DNA of 15,365 nt from a bacterium (GCA_020352595.1 CP070682.1:1532244-1547608); one strand, 5' to 3'. Positions 1 to 8,105 are shown, numbered from the stretch's first letter. Notes: generated by a model from the letters alone, not told the origin. Translations and numbers: made by a program.

Positions 1-43
1 GATTCTCGCAAGTGACTGGAGTTCAGACGTGTGCTCTCGATCT
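1..43. other. Illumina index-primer/adapter residue (artefact)
   Basis: Bases 1-43 read as the end of an Illumina TruSeq/NEBNext index primer. GAT at 1-3 is followed by eight bases at 4-11 that fit a sample index. Bases 12-43 then match the known read-2 adapter (GTGACTGGAGTTCAGACG and onward) except for a 2-base deletion in the terminal CTCTTCCGATCT, which reads CTCTCGATCT here. Genomic sequence probably begins at 43 or 44. This is a library artefact left at a contig end, so no start codon here (for example the GTG at 31) should be believed. Confidence 0.93.
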
Positions 44-459
44 GCCATGAGCCGGTGCGGGAAGGGGAATGCTCAGACTGCCACACCAACCACAGCGGCG
101 AGGCTCCCTTTACCAACGCCTCCTTCGACGGCAGGATGTACGTGCCATTCCGCCCGGAGGCCTACGACCTGTGTTTCCAGTGCCACTCCCTGACCCTGGT
201 TCAGGAGGACTACACCGAAACGGCCACCAGGTTCCGGCACAAACGTTGGAACCTGCACACCCATCACGTCGTGAGGGACGGCGAGCGCGGGTTCTCCTGC
301 TGGGTCTGTCATGACGTCCACGCCTCCAGGCAGCCGCACCTGATCAACGCGGAGGTTCAATACAACCCCGTCTATCGTCTCAGGATCGACTACCGCGCCC
401 TGGAGGGAGGGGGACAGTGCCAGACGACGTGTCACAAGGCGCAGGATTATACAAGATGA
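43..459 (+). CDS. Multiheme cytochrome c, doubled-CXXCH type, N-terminus missing
   Basis: 138 residues are visible, starting at the last Cys-His of a probable heme motif cut by the contig end. Three canonical heme-attachment motifs follow (visible residues C10-C13-H14, C44-C47-H48, C86-C89-H90). The last motif, C126-Q-T-T-C130-H131, is the rarer CX3CH form. The paired spacing (CSDCHTNH then, about 30 residues on, CFQCH) is that of doubled-CXXCH domain proteins, which are periplasmic or extracellular electron carriers. The signal peptide and the true heme count lie outside the window. The TGA stop overlaps the ATG of the next cytochrome (ATGA at 456-459), so the two are translationally coupled and probably serve one electron-transfer chain. 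The terminal reductase or partner is unknown. The GTG at 31 lies inside adapter sequence and is not a start. Confidence 0.85.
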   Translation, partial: CHEPVREGECSDCHTNHSGEAPFTNASFDGRMYVPFRPEAYDLCFQCHSLTLVQEDYTETATRFRHKRWNLHTHHVVRDGERGFSCWVCHDVHASRQPHLINAEVQYNPVYRLRIDYRALEGGGQCQTTCHKAQDYTR

Positions 460-881
460 TTGCCGGACGGCTCGACATAAGGGCCCTCGTCATCACGACC
501 CTTCTCGTTTGTGGTTTGGCAGGCGGGGTCCGGGCCGCAGAACCGCTCTACATAGGTGCCAAGTTCTGCAGGACCTGTCACTCCGGGTCGGACAGGGAGC
601 GTTACCACCTGTGGCTGGAATCCAGGCACGGCAAGGCCTTCGATTCCCTGGTCGGTGCCCGGAAAACCGATCCGGAGTGTCTGGGGTGCCACACCACCGG
701 CTACGGAAAACCCATGTCCGAAAGCACCAGTGAGAGGGATCTCAGGGGTGTTCAGTGTGAGGCGTGCCACGGTCCGGGCAGCGAATACAAGAGCATGCGG
801 GTCATGAAGGATCCTGACCTGGCCCGCCAGAACGGGTTGTGGGACGTCAATCGCGAGGTCTGTCTCGGATGCCACCGATGA
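456..881 (+). CDS. Secreted tetraheme cytochrome c, c554-like
   Basis: 141 residues. The ATG at 456 is chosen because it overlaps the upstream stop and begins a clean signal peptide (basic start, hydrophobic residues 10-24, cleavage near VRA-A at 26-28). The mature protein carries four CXXCH motifs at C38-H42, C75-H79, C101-H105 and C136-H140. The W53..S57..H59 segment after the first motif and the CEACHGPG motif resemble the cytochrome c554/multiheme family, whose periplasmic members shuttle electrons during anaerobic respiration. The protein stops one residue after the last heme His, which is unusually abrupt; relatives generally carry a further tail. Its 3' end is 8 bp from the convergent stop of the next gene, so there is no room for a terminator between them. 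Family assignment is firm; redox partner and physiological role are unknown. Confidence 0.87.
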   Translation: MIAGRLDIRALVITTLLVCGLAGGVRAAEPLYIGAKFCRTCHSGSDRERYHLWLESRHGKAFDSLVGARKTDPECLGCHTTGYGKPMSESTSERDLRGVQCEACHGPGSEYKSMRVMKDPDLARQNGLWDVNREVCLGCHR

Positions 882-889
882 GGGACGCC

Positions 890-1810
890 TCAGCGGCCGC
901 GGCCCTTCTCCAGATCCTCCACCTCGCCGAGAATTCTCTGCCGCCGGCTGACCAGCTCGCTTTTTTCCGAGGCCACACGGGCCCTCTCACTCTCCAGATC
1001 CCGGACATCGCTCTCCATCTCCCGCGAGGATTCCCGGTAGGACCTGATATCGACCATCAGGTCGTCGATCCTGATGCCGATAAGCCTGATCCGGTCGTCC
1101 AGATCGGCGATATCCTCGTTGAGGGCGGAGATCCTGTCCTTCGGCGGGTCGGCTCTCCTTAGCAGGGAGTCGCGCCTTGCCAGAAGCCGCTCCCTGTCCT
1201 CCATCAGTTCGGATCTGTCGCTCCTCAGGTCGTCCATCTCCTCCTGGCGGTCCTCCAGATCTCTCCTGACCGCGGCACGATCCCTCTCCCACCTGTCCTT
1301 GAGGGCCTCAAGCCGGTTCCTGAGCCTGACATCCTCCACGTCCAGAGCGTTGATCTCCTCGTCCAGGTCCCTGAGGAGCTCCCTCTGCTGCCTGATCCTC
1401 CTCTGTCTGCGCTCCTCGGCGAGCTCAGCGAGCCTCCTGGAAAACAGATCCCTCAGCCGGCCCGCCTGCTCGGCATCGAGGCTGATCCTGGCCACACGTG
1501 CCCCGATGCGCACCTGCCTGTAGTCGGACACGCTGAGGGGACCCGACCAGAATCTGTCGTTGAGGATCTCATGGGGATAGAAGCGGGCGATCTCCATCCC
1601 CGCGGAATCCAGGACGGCGAAGTTCATGTCTGCGGAGATGCCGTCCGAACGGCCCAGTCGGACCGAGATGCTCCTCGACTCGTCGTTGGTGAAGTCAACG
1701 GCAAGCCGTTGGGAGCCGACCGGTGCCATCTGTGCCGACGCCGGCACCGGTAGAACCAGAAAGGACGCTGCAAGTATTAACCGGGAAAATCCAATCACTG
1801 TCGATGGCAC
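890..1810 (-). CDS. Secreted coiled-coil protein of unknown function
   Basis: 306 residues, not assigned to a named family. Residues 1-26 form a Sec signal peptide (cleavage at ASA-Q, 26/27). Residues 30-110 look like a small beta domain (the pattern V-x-LGRSDGI-x-x-D-M-x-F-x-V-x-D, ending in IGARVARI), loosely like the beta domains of FlgT-type envelope proteins; that likeness is only an impression. Residues about 113-303 are an almost uninterrupted charged heptad coiled coil, very rich in Arg, Glu and Asp, broken near DPPKD (221-225). The start is GTG at 1810: an in-frame TAA lies two codons upstream and no strong Shine-Dalgarno is visible. It follows the RND permease by 81 bp on the same strand, so it may be the last gene of the efflux operon or a separately expressed envelope protein. 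It converges on the cytochrome gene at 881. Confidence 0.75.
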   Translation of the reverse strand: MPSTVIGFSRLILAASFLVLPVPASAQMAPVGSQRLAVDFTNDESRSISVRLGRSDGISADMNFAVLDSAGMEIARFYPHEILNDRFWSGPLSVSDYRQVRIGARVARISLDAEQAGRLRDLFSRRLAELAEERRQRRIRQQRELLRDLDEEINALDVEDVRLRNRLEALKDRWERDRAAVRRDLEDRQEEMDDLRSDRSELMEDRERLLARRDSLLRRADPPKDRISALNEDIADLDDRIRLIGIRIDDLMVDIRSYRESSREMESDVRDLESERARVASEKSELVSRRQRILGEVEDLEKGRGR

Positions 1811-1822
1811 CAGTTAAGAAAG

Positions 1823-1889
1823 GCCAGGGGCAAAGAACAGAGTACCAGGAGGAGCCCGGCGGCACTCATCCCGGCTCACCGCCCCTGGC
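1823..1889. repeat. Nested inverted repeats between permease and coiled-coil genes
   Basis: In the 81-bp gap after the permease stop, GCCAGGGGC (1823-1831) pairs perfectly with GCCCCTGGC (1881-1889). A second, inner stem lies at about 1852-1877 (GAGCCCGG against CCCGGCTC, one mismatch). No T-run follows on either strand, so a standard intrinsic terminator is not supported. It could be an attenuating or RNA-stabilising structure that sets the level of the last gene relative to the pump. Confidence 0.5.
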
Positions 1890-1891
1890 AC

Positions 1892-4800
1892 TCAGCTCTC
1901 GGTTCGCTGCTTCCTGAATCTCCCCGAGATTGCCGAGATCGCACCCCTGACGGAGGCTGTCTCGCTTATGGAGTAGAGCACCGGCACCACCACGAGGGTC
2001 AGAAGGGTGGCCACAGCGAGCCCGAAGATGACGGCCACGGCCATGGGGCCCCACCACTCGGCGGATTCCCCGCCGACCTGGAAACGGCGCTCCGCGAAAT
2101 TGAAACTCAGTCCGGTGGCCATGGGTATGAGCCCGAGGATGGTTGTGATGGCGGTGAGCATCACCGGGCGGAATCGCACTGTGCCTGCTCGGATCAGCGC
2201 CTCCGTCAGCTCCATCCCGTCCTTTCTGAGGAGGTTGATGTAGTCGATGAGAACGATGGCGTTGTTCACGACGACGCCGGCGAGGGAGATGACCCCGACA
2301 CCGGTCATGATGATGCCGAAGGGCATGCCGGTGACCATGAGGCCGAAGAAGACCCCCATGAGAGACAGGATCACCGAGGAGATCACGATGAGGGTCTGGG
2401 GCAGGGAGTTGAACTGGCTGAGCAGGACCATGAAGATGAGGAAGATGGCCACCACGAAGGCCTTGCTGAGGAAGGAGGAGGCCTTCGTCTGTTCCTCGTA
2501 GTCGCCGCCGTAGCTGATGCTGTAGCCGGCAGGCAGATCAAGGGCCCTCAGGCGGTTGCGGATGTCCTGGACGATCTCCAGGGAACTGCGGCCGGCGGTG
2601 TTGCCCTTGATCCTGATGAGGCGTTTCTGGTCGAGGTGACGGATGGCCCCGAAACCGGTCCTCATCTCGAGGGTCGCCACCGACGAGAGGGGGACCGGGT
2701 CACCTGTCCGGGTGGGGATGAGGAGGCTCGCCACCTGGACGAGGCTCTGACGGCTGCGCTCCGGCAGCCGGGCGATGATGTCGTACTCGTTCTCCCCTTC
2801 CCTGTAGTCGCCCAGCTTCCAGCCGTTGACGGCGGCCTTGATGGTGTTGGAGATCTCGATGGTGGACAGCCCGAGCAGGGCGGCCTTCTCCCTGTCCACA
2901 TGAATGGCGATCTCGGGGTTGGCGCGGGAGAGGTCGTCCTCGACATCCACCAGCCCCGGCACATCGGCGATCATGCCCTTGACGGTGTCCACCAGTTCCA
3001 CGAGCACCGCCACATCCTGGCCGCGGATCTTGATGACCACCGGCGCCTCCACGGGCGGGCCCATGCGCTCCTTTTCCACCCTGACGTCGGCACCCGCGAG
3101 TCCCGTCACGGCCTGCCGGATGCGGTCCACCACCAGCCGGGAGCTCTCGCTGCGGTCCTCCCGGTCCAGGAACTCCAGGGTGATGCGGCTCCGGTTGGAC
3201 TGGGTACCGGCGGAAAAGTCCTCCGTCACCCCCACCTCGCCGATGATGAACTTCAGGTCCTTCTCATCCCGGACCACCCTTTCCAGCCTTGCGGCCATCT
3301 CGTCGGAGGTGTCGAGGTTGGTGCCCGGCGGGGCCTCGATCTGGATCATGGCGCGGTTGGGGTCCGGGTCCGGGAAGAGCTCCACGTCCGGGTCGGAGGC
3401 GAAATAGGCACCTATGATCCCCACCAGGAGGGCGACGGAAAGGGACACCACAAGGACCCTGTGGGCGAGGGCGAATTCCAGGGTGCGGCGGTAAAGACGG
3501 ATGATGAGGGTCTCCCTCTCCTCCTCCGATCTTTTCTTTCCATGCTTGAGGTAGGTGGCGCACGCCACGGGGTTGATCACCAGGGCTACGAACAGGGATG
3601 CGGACAGGACGATGATGAGGGTGATGGGAAGGAACTTCATGAACTCGCCCATGATGTCGGGCCAGAACAGCATGGGGCCGAAGGCGCACAGTGTGGTCAC
3701 CGTGGAGGCGATGACCGGCCACCCCACCTCGCTCGCGGCGATGCGCGCCGCCTCAACGCGGTCCCTTCCCTCCTCCATGTGCCGGTAGATGTTCTCGACG
3801 ATGACGATGGCGTTGTCCACCAGCATCCCCAGGGCCAGGATGAGGGAGAAGAGGACCACCATGTTCAGGGTGATGCCCAGGATCTGCAGGACGGTGAAGG
3901 AGATGAGCATGGAGAACGGGATGGCCAGGGCTACGAACAGGGCGCTCCTGATGCCCAGGAAGAGGAAAAGCACCGTAAGAACCAGCACCAGCCCCGAGAG
4001 GATGCTGTTCTCCAGTTCGGACACCATGTTGCGGATGTCCTTGGACTGGTTGAGGGTCACGGTCAGGTCGATGCCCGAGGGGAGCCTGTCCCTGGCCTTC
4101 TGCAGCAGTTCGAAGACCTGGTCGGCCACCTGGATGATGTTCTCACCGGTCCTCTTGCGTACCGAGATGGTGACGCTCTTCATGCCGTTGAGCCGGCTGT
4201 AGCTGCTCGGATCCTCGTAGGTGTCGCGGATGGTGGCCACGTCCTTGAGGTAGACCGGCTTGCCGTTGCGGGCCACCAGGACCAGGTTGTCTATCTCCCT
4301 GGGATCCGTGAATTCGCCCGGAACGCGCAGCATGTACTTCCCGCGTCCGAGGTCGATGCTGCCCCCCGGCACGTTGACGTTCTCCTTCTGGACGAGGGCC
4401 AGGATCTCGTTGAAACTGAGCCGATAGGCGGCCATGCGGTCGGGGTCGAACTCCACCCGGATCTCCCGGTCCCTGCTGCCGGTGACATCCACCTCGAGGA
4501 CACCGGGGAACTCCTCGATGCGATCCTCGAGCTCCTCGGCCACGTCCTTGAGGACCCGCTCACCGATGTCACCGGAGATGGCCACCATGACCACGGGGAA
4601 GAACTCCGAGAGGTTGATCTCCATGACGAAGGGGTCGTTCTCGAGGTCATCCGGGAGGTCGCCCCTCGCCTGATCCACCTTGTCCCGGACCCTCTGCAGG
4701 GCGTCGTCTATGACCACGTCGGACATGAACTCCACCGTGACCATGGAGGCACCCTCGGCGCTCACCGAGCGGACCTCCTTGACGTCCTTGACTCCCCTGA

Positions 4801-5011
4801 GCTTCCGTTCCAGGGGCAGGGTGATGAGGTTTTCCACATCCTCGGACGCGGCGCCCTCGTAGGTGGTCTGCACGAGGATCTGGGGGATGGTTATGTCCGG
4901 ATTCGACTCCCTGGGAAGGATCGCGTAGCTGAACAGCCCCGCGATGAGGATGATGATCATGAGGGTGAAGACGGTGCTTCGTCTCGATATGGCCACGTTG
5001 GTGATGAGCAT
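1892..5011 (-). CDS. RND-family efflux permease (inner-membrane pump subunit)
   Basis: 1039 residues, the normal full length for an AcrB-type RND transporter. The inner-membrane trimer uses proton-motive force to export small hydrophobic compounds through the adaptor and outer-membrane factor encoded just upstream. Seen here: TM1 at about residues 13-31, a porter domain starting PRESNPDITIP, TM2-TM6 at about 338-485, TM7 near 520-538, a second porter domain, and TM8-TM12 at about 850-1015. In TM4 the proton-relay motif reads GMLVDNAIVIVEN (395-407): only one Asp (D399), with Asn400 where AcrB has its second Asp. In TM10, Asn916 stands where AcrB has Lys940. These changes mark a single-Asp clade rather than damage. 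ATG at 5011 follows the adaptor stop by 20 nt, with AAGGCGG upstream. Drug-type rather than heavy-metal RND is likely; the substrate cannot be read from sequence. Confidence 0.95.
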   Translation of the reverse strand: MLITNVAISRRSTVFTLMIIILIAGLFSYAILPRESNPDITIPQILVQTTYEGAASEDVENLITLPLERKLRGVKDVKEVRSVSAEGASMVTVEFMSDVVIDDALQRVRDKVDQARGDLPDDLENDPFVMEINLSEFFPVVMVAISGDIGERVLKDVAEELEDRIEEFPGVLEVDVTGSRDREIRVEFDPDRMAAYRLSFNEILALVQKENVNVPGGSIDLGRGKYMLRVPGEFTDPREIDNLVLVARNGKPVYLKDVATIRDTYEDPSSYSRLNGMKSVTISVRKRTGENIIQVADQVFELLQKARDRLPSGIDLTVTLNQSKDIRNMVSELENSILSGLVLVLTVLFLFLGIRSALFVALAIPFSMLISFTVLQILGITLNMVVLFSLILALGMLVDNAIVIVENIYRHMEEGRDRVEAARIAASEVGWPVIASTVTTLCAFGPMLFWPDIMGEFMKFLPITLIIVLSASLFVALVINPVACATYLKHGKKRSEEERETLIIRLYRRTLEFALAHRVLVVSLSVALLVGIIGAYFASDPDVELFPDPDPNRAMIQIEAPPGTNLDTSDEMAARLERVVRDEKDLKFIIGEVGVTEDFSAGTQSNRSRITLEFLDREDRSESSRLVVDRIRQAVTGLAGADVRVEKERMGPPVEAPVVIKIRGQDVAVLVELVDTVKGMIADVPGLVDVEDDLSRANPEIAIHVDREKAALLGLSTIEISNTIKAAVNGWKLGDYREGENEYDIIARLPERSRQSLVQVASLLIPTRTGDPVPLSSVATLEMRTGFGAIRHLDQKRLIRIKGNTAGRSSLEIVQDIRNRLRALDLPAGYSISYGGDYEEQTKASSFLSKAFVVAIFLIFMVLLSQFNSLPQTLIVISSVILSLMGVFFGLMVTGMPFGIIMTGVGVISLAGVVVNNAIVLIDYINLLRKDGMELTEALIRAGTVRFRPVMLTAITTILGLIPMATGLSFNFAERRFQVGGESAEWWGPMAVAVIFGLAVATLLTLVVVPVLYSISETASVRGAISAISGRFRKQRTES

Positions 5012-5031
5012 GATCCGTAAACCGCCTTTCC

Positions 5032-6129
5032 CTATTCCTCGACGATCTTCACGGGGCCGCCCTCGCTGAGAAGCTGCTGCCCCTTCACCACCAGGTTCTC
5101 CCCTGGCTGGAGGCCCCCGTAGATCACCACAGACCCGTTGACCACGGGCCCGAGACGGACCAGCCTCCTCACGGCTGCACCGTCCTCCTCGACGAAGACT
5201 GATTTCTCCCCGTCCCTGTCCAGGACGGCGTCCAGTGGGACGACGATCACGCCATGAAGGACCCTGCGGACGAACCGGGTGCGGACGATCATGCCGGGCC
5301 GCAGGAGGCCTGTCCTGTTTTCGATCTCGATCTTTGCCGGGTAGGTCCTGGTCCTCTCGTCAGCGGCATACCCGACGTGGATGATCTTCCCCGTCTTGAT
5401 GGGTCCCTTATCTCCCTCCACATCGGCCGCCAGCACCCTCACCTCCTGACCGATCTTCGTCGCCTGGACGTCCTTCTCGGGAACGTCCACCAGGACCTTG
5501 AGGCGGTCCACTTTCACCACCACGGCGGCGGGTATCCCCACGGTGCCGTACTCACCGCGGTCCACCAGGAGCTGGTCCAGGATCCCGTCGATGGGGCTTT
5601 TGAGGGTGCTCTTCTCCAGGTCGATGGCTATCTGCTGCAGATCGGCCTTCACCGATTCGAAAGCGTTGTAGGCCTCGTCGTATTCCCGCTGGCTCACGAG
5701 CTGGTCCTGAAGGAGCGTCTGGACGCGTCCGAGCTGTTTCCTCTTGAGTTCATAGTCGGTCTTGATCTTCTCCTGCTGGGTCTGCAGGGCCTCGGTGTCG
5801 ATGCGCAGGATCTCCTCGCCCACCCTGACCCGGTCACCCTCGCGTGGCCCCACCCAGATGATGGTACCCGTCCGCTGGAGGGAAAGGGTGAGATCCTCCC
5901 ACGCCTCCAGGGTTCCGGGCAAGGTGAACGTCTCGTTGACATCTTCGGGTGCCGTGACCCGGACGACCACGTTGAGGACGTTCCTCTCCTCATTGGCCGG
6001 CTCTGTGGTAGTGACTGTCGGCTGTTCCCTTCCGGCGTCTTTTCCCTTTCGAAGGACCACTCCGGCGGCGGCCACCGCCGCTAAGGCTGCAAGTGCGATG
6101 GCGATCTTCCAGGTTGCCGGTTTCTTCAT
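5032..6129 (-). CDS. RND efflux periplasmic adaptor (membrane-fusion protein)
   Basis: 365 residues. Residues 7-26 are an Ala-rich membrane anchor without a lipobox Cys, so the protein is held by a transmembrane segment rather than a lipid. The mature part has the usual adaptor order: a lipoyl/barrel-sandwich half (about 83-111, GTIIWVGPREGDRVRVGE), a short alpha hairpin (112-173), the second lipoyl half (176-205, LKSPIDGILDQ), a beta barrel (about 210-290) and a membrane-proximal domain to the end. It bridges the permease and the TolC-like factor. A good Shine-Dalgarno (GGGAGG, 8 nt before the ATG at 6129) is present. It lies 43 bp after the outer-membrane gene and 20 bp before the permease, so all three are one transcription unit. 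It ends in TAG, showing that TAG is an ordinary stop in this genome. Confidence 0.94.
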   Translation of the reverse strand: MKKPATWKIAIALAALAAVAAAGVVLRKGKDAGREQPTVTTTEPANEERNVLNVVVRVTAPEDVNETFTLPGTLEAWEDLTLSLQRTGTIIWVGPREGDRVRVGEEILRIDTEALQTQQEKIKTDYELKRKQLGRVQTLLQDQLVSQREYDEAYNAFESVKADLQQIAIDLEKSTLKSPIDGILDQLLVDRGEYGTVGIPAAVVVKVDRLKVLVDVPEKDVQATKIGQEVRVLAADVEGDKGPIKTGKIIHVGYAADERTRTYPAKIEIENRTGLLRPGMIVRTRFVRRVLHGVIVVPLDAVLDRDGEKSVFVEEDGAAVRRLVRLGPVVNGSVVIYGGLQPGENLVVKGQQLLSEGGPVKIVEE

Positions 6130-6172
6130 CGTTCTGACCTCCCGGTCCGGGTACCTCCGGGACCTTCTTCCA

Positions 6173-7489
6173 TCAATCAGTCCCGAAGGCGGCTATGTCC
6201 AGCGCGCCGATGGAATAGAGGAGGGCCGCAAGGGCCGTCCTCGTCTCATACTTGTGACTCACCTCGAGATATTCCGCCTCGGCCAGGTCCTCCTCGGCAT
6301 CGAGCACGTCCAGAATGACGGCCGCGCCCAGTTCAAACTGGGCCTTGGCCAGCCTGTGGTTTTCCAGAGCATTGGTGAGGTTGGACCGGACCATCTTCTC
6401 CTGGACCCTGAGGGCGTTGAGGGTGAGCCACGCCTCCTCCACCTGAAGGCGGGCATTGTCCACCCGGCTGAGATACATCTGCTGGACCTGCCTCACGCGG
6501 GACCGCGCCTCCTTTGTCTGGAGGCCTACCAGTCCTCCCTGGAAGAAGGGCCACGTGAGGGTGACTCCGATCTGTCTCTCGGGGACAAAGGAATTCTCTT
6601 CGGAGAACCGGGTATAGGACCCCGTAATGTCCACGTTGGGATTGTCGCTCCGGGCGACGAGTTCCGCCTCCTGCTCCGAGATCCTTATGAGTTCCCGGGC
6701 CTGGGCGAGGTCGGCCCGGCCATCAATGGCTCTTTGAAGAAGATCTTCGAAGGCGGCTTCCTTCGGAACGTCCGGATCCCGGGGGATCAGGACCCTCACC
6801 GGGGAATCCGAACCGATGAGTGCCGCCAGCCTCGTCTGGGCTATGGAGACAGCCTTCCGGGCCTCCACCTGTTCCATCTCGGCCCTTGAGAGGGTGACAC
6901 TGGCCGCCAGGACAGCTGTCCGCGGGACGTCACCGACTTCCAGGCGGGCCTCGGCACGCCTGACCTGTTCCCGGACCCGCTCTACCCTCTTCCCGCTGAC
7001 CAGGAGGATGTCTTCGGCCGAAAGCAGCTGGTTGGAATGGACCACCAGATCCATGAGGATGCTCTGTTTTACGTATTCAAGGCCCATCTGGGCGGCCGCC
7101 AGCGTGTAATCGGCTCCCCTCTTCGCCACCCATACGCGGCCGCCGTTGTACAATGTCTGGTTGAGACTGAGGCCCCAGCTGTTGCCCTCCGTTTCCGAGC
7201 CGTCGTCAAACTCCATCCGGGAGTAGCCGGCCGTGGCTGTCAGATTGGGGAAAAGAACGGTTATGGCCTGCCTTTTGAGGAGGCGCCCCTGTTCCACATC
7301 CTCCTCTGCGGCCATGAGGTCGTGGTTCCTCTCGAGGGCGATCCTGTATGCCTCATCCAGGGTAAGGTCCTGTGCCCTGGCCTCGCCCGGGGGCAGACCA
7401 CCCCTAACCAACAGGAGGCAAAGGATCACCGCTGCGGACCGTCTCCGCCGGGCGGTCCTGATCAGGTGATTTGAAAAACGGGAGAACAT
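6173..7489 (-). CDS. TolC-like outer-membrane efflux factor
   Basis: 438 residues from the ATG at 7489. This start is preferred over the in-frame GTG at 7504 because GGAGG at 7498-7502 sits 8 nt upstream of the ATG and would lie inside the coding region if GTG were used. Residues 1-39 form a signal peptide with an arginine-rich start (RTARRRRS), hydrophobic core and ARA-Q cleavage. The mature protein has the two-fold outer-membrane-efflux repeat: LTLDEAYRIALERN (42-55) opens repeat one, and a related segment with DLAQARELIRISEQEAEL opens repeat two, each followed by a beta-strand pair with Tyr/Phe-rich ends and long helices. It forms the trimeric outer-membrane and periplasmic tunnel for the adaptor and permease downstream. 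It starts 4 nt after the TetR stop, so regulator and pump are co-transcribed. Confidence 0.93.
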   Translation of the reverse strand: MFSRFSNHLIRTARRRRSAAVILCLLLVRGGLPPGEARAQDLTLDEAYRIALERNHDLMAAEEDVEQGRLLKRQAITVLFPNLTATAGYSRMEFDDGSETEGNSWGLSLNQTLYNGGRVWVAKRGADYTLAAAQMGLEYVKQSILMDLVVHSNQLLSAEDILLVSGKRVERVREQVRRAEARLEVGDVPRTAVLAASVTLSRAEMEQVEARKAVSIAQTRLAALIGSDSPVRVLIPRDPDVPKEAAFEDLLQRAIDGRADLAQARELIRISEQEAELVARSDNPNVDITGSYTRFSEENSFVPERQIGVTLTWPFFQGGLVGLQTKEARSRVRQVQQMYLSRVDNARLQVEEAWLTLNALRVQEKMVRSNLTNALENHRLAKAQFELGAAVILDVLDAEEDLAEAEYLEVSHKYETRTALAALLYSIGALDIAAFGTD

Positions 7490-7493
7490 GCCG

Positions 7494-8105
7494 TCAACCT
7501 CCACCTTCTGCCCTCAGCCTTTCTTCAGGGTACACGCTGGTGCTAAGGCCCCTTCTGCAGAAATCCAGGACCAGCGTGTCGAGTTCCGGGAGTTTGACGA
7601 GACCCTGTGTTTCCACGTGGATGATACCGGACAGGAGGATGTGCAGGATCAGCGCGGTCTCATGGGCGGGGACTCTCCTGATGCTGCCGTCGGCCTGCCC
7701 CCTCTCGATGCACCGTCTCTTGACTTCTATTATACGCCCCATGAGTCCGCAGAAATGCTCGTGCAGTTCATGGGGCCTCTTTTCCAGGGACCTGGTCTCC
7801 CGGAAGGCGACAGTGATGGAATCCAGCCTGCTCTTACGGAAGCCCTGACTGAATTCCAGGACCCTCTGAAGCGCGTTCCACCCCGAACCGGGGCCCTCGG
7901 CGGCCTTTGTTATCCCCCGTATGTAATCCTGGACAAGCTCGTCGCAGATGGCCACGAGCAGGTTTTCCTTGCTCTTGAAGTGGTGAAACACGGTTCCCTG
8001 AGCGACTCCGGCGCGCCTCGCGATCTCGGACGTGGCCGTGGCGTCGAAACCCTGGCGTGCGAAAAGCTCCGTGGCGACTTCAAGGATCTTTTCCTTCCGT
8101 GACAT
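7494..8105 (-). CDS. TetR/AcrR-family transcriptional repressor
   Basis: 203 residues. The N-terminal helix-turn-helix is textbook TetR: ILEVATELFARQGFDATAT (7-25), then SEIARRAGVAQGTVFHHFKS (26-45) with the recognition helix around VAQGTVFHHF, then KENLL. The C-terminal part (about 55-190) is an all-helical ligand-binding and dimerisation region that diverges, as is normal. GGAG lies 6 nt before the ATG at 8105. The gene is first in the efflux operon and a perfect inverted repeat overlaps its own predicted transcription start, so it most likely represses itself and the pump until a pump substrate binds. The ligand is unknown. The gene stop and the SD of the outer-membrane gene are interleaved. 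Confidence 0.93.
   Translation of the reverse strand: MSRKEKILEVATELFARQGFDATATSEIARRAGVAQGTVFHHFKSKENLLVAICDELVQDYIRGITKAAEGPGSGWNALQRVLEFSQGFRKSRLDSITVAFRETRSLEKRPHELHEHFCGLMGRIIEVKRRCIERGQADGSIRRVPAHETALILHILLSGIIHVETQGLVKLPELDTLVLDFCRRGLSTSVYPEERLRAEGGG

Noticed and set aside
31..459. GTG at 31 as the start of the first cytochrome
   Set aside because: It lies inside the adapter residue; the first four codons are not genomic.
2636..5020. Very long open frame on the + strand opposite the RND permease
   Set aside because: It is an antisense shadow of the permease caused by GC-rich codon bias; its His/Asp/Gly-rich translation has no domain, signal peptide or ribosome-binding site.
5762..6889. 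375-codon + strand frame spanning the adaptor and outer-membrane factor genes
   Set aside because: It crosses two well-supported genes on the other strand, with low-complexity Ser/Arg translation and no family resemblance.
7490..7504. GTG at 7504 as start of the outer-membrane factor
   Set aside because: The GGAGG that would serve the ATG at 7489 would then be inside the gene, and the ATG gives a clean signal peptide and a 4-nt gap to tetR.
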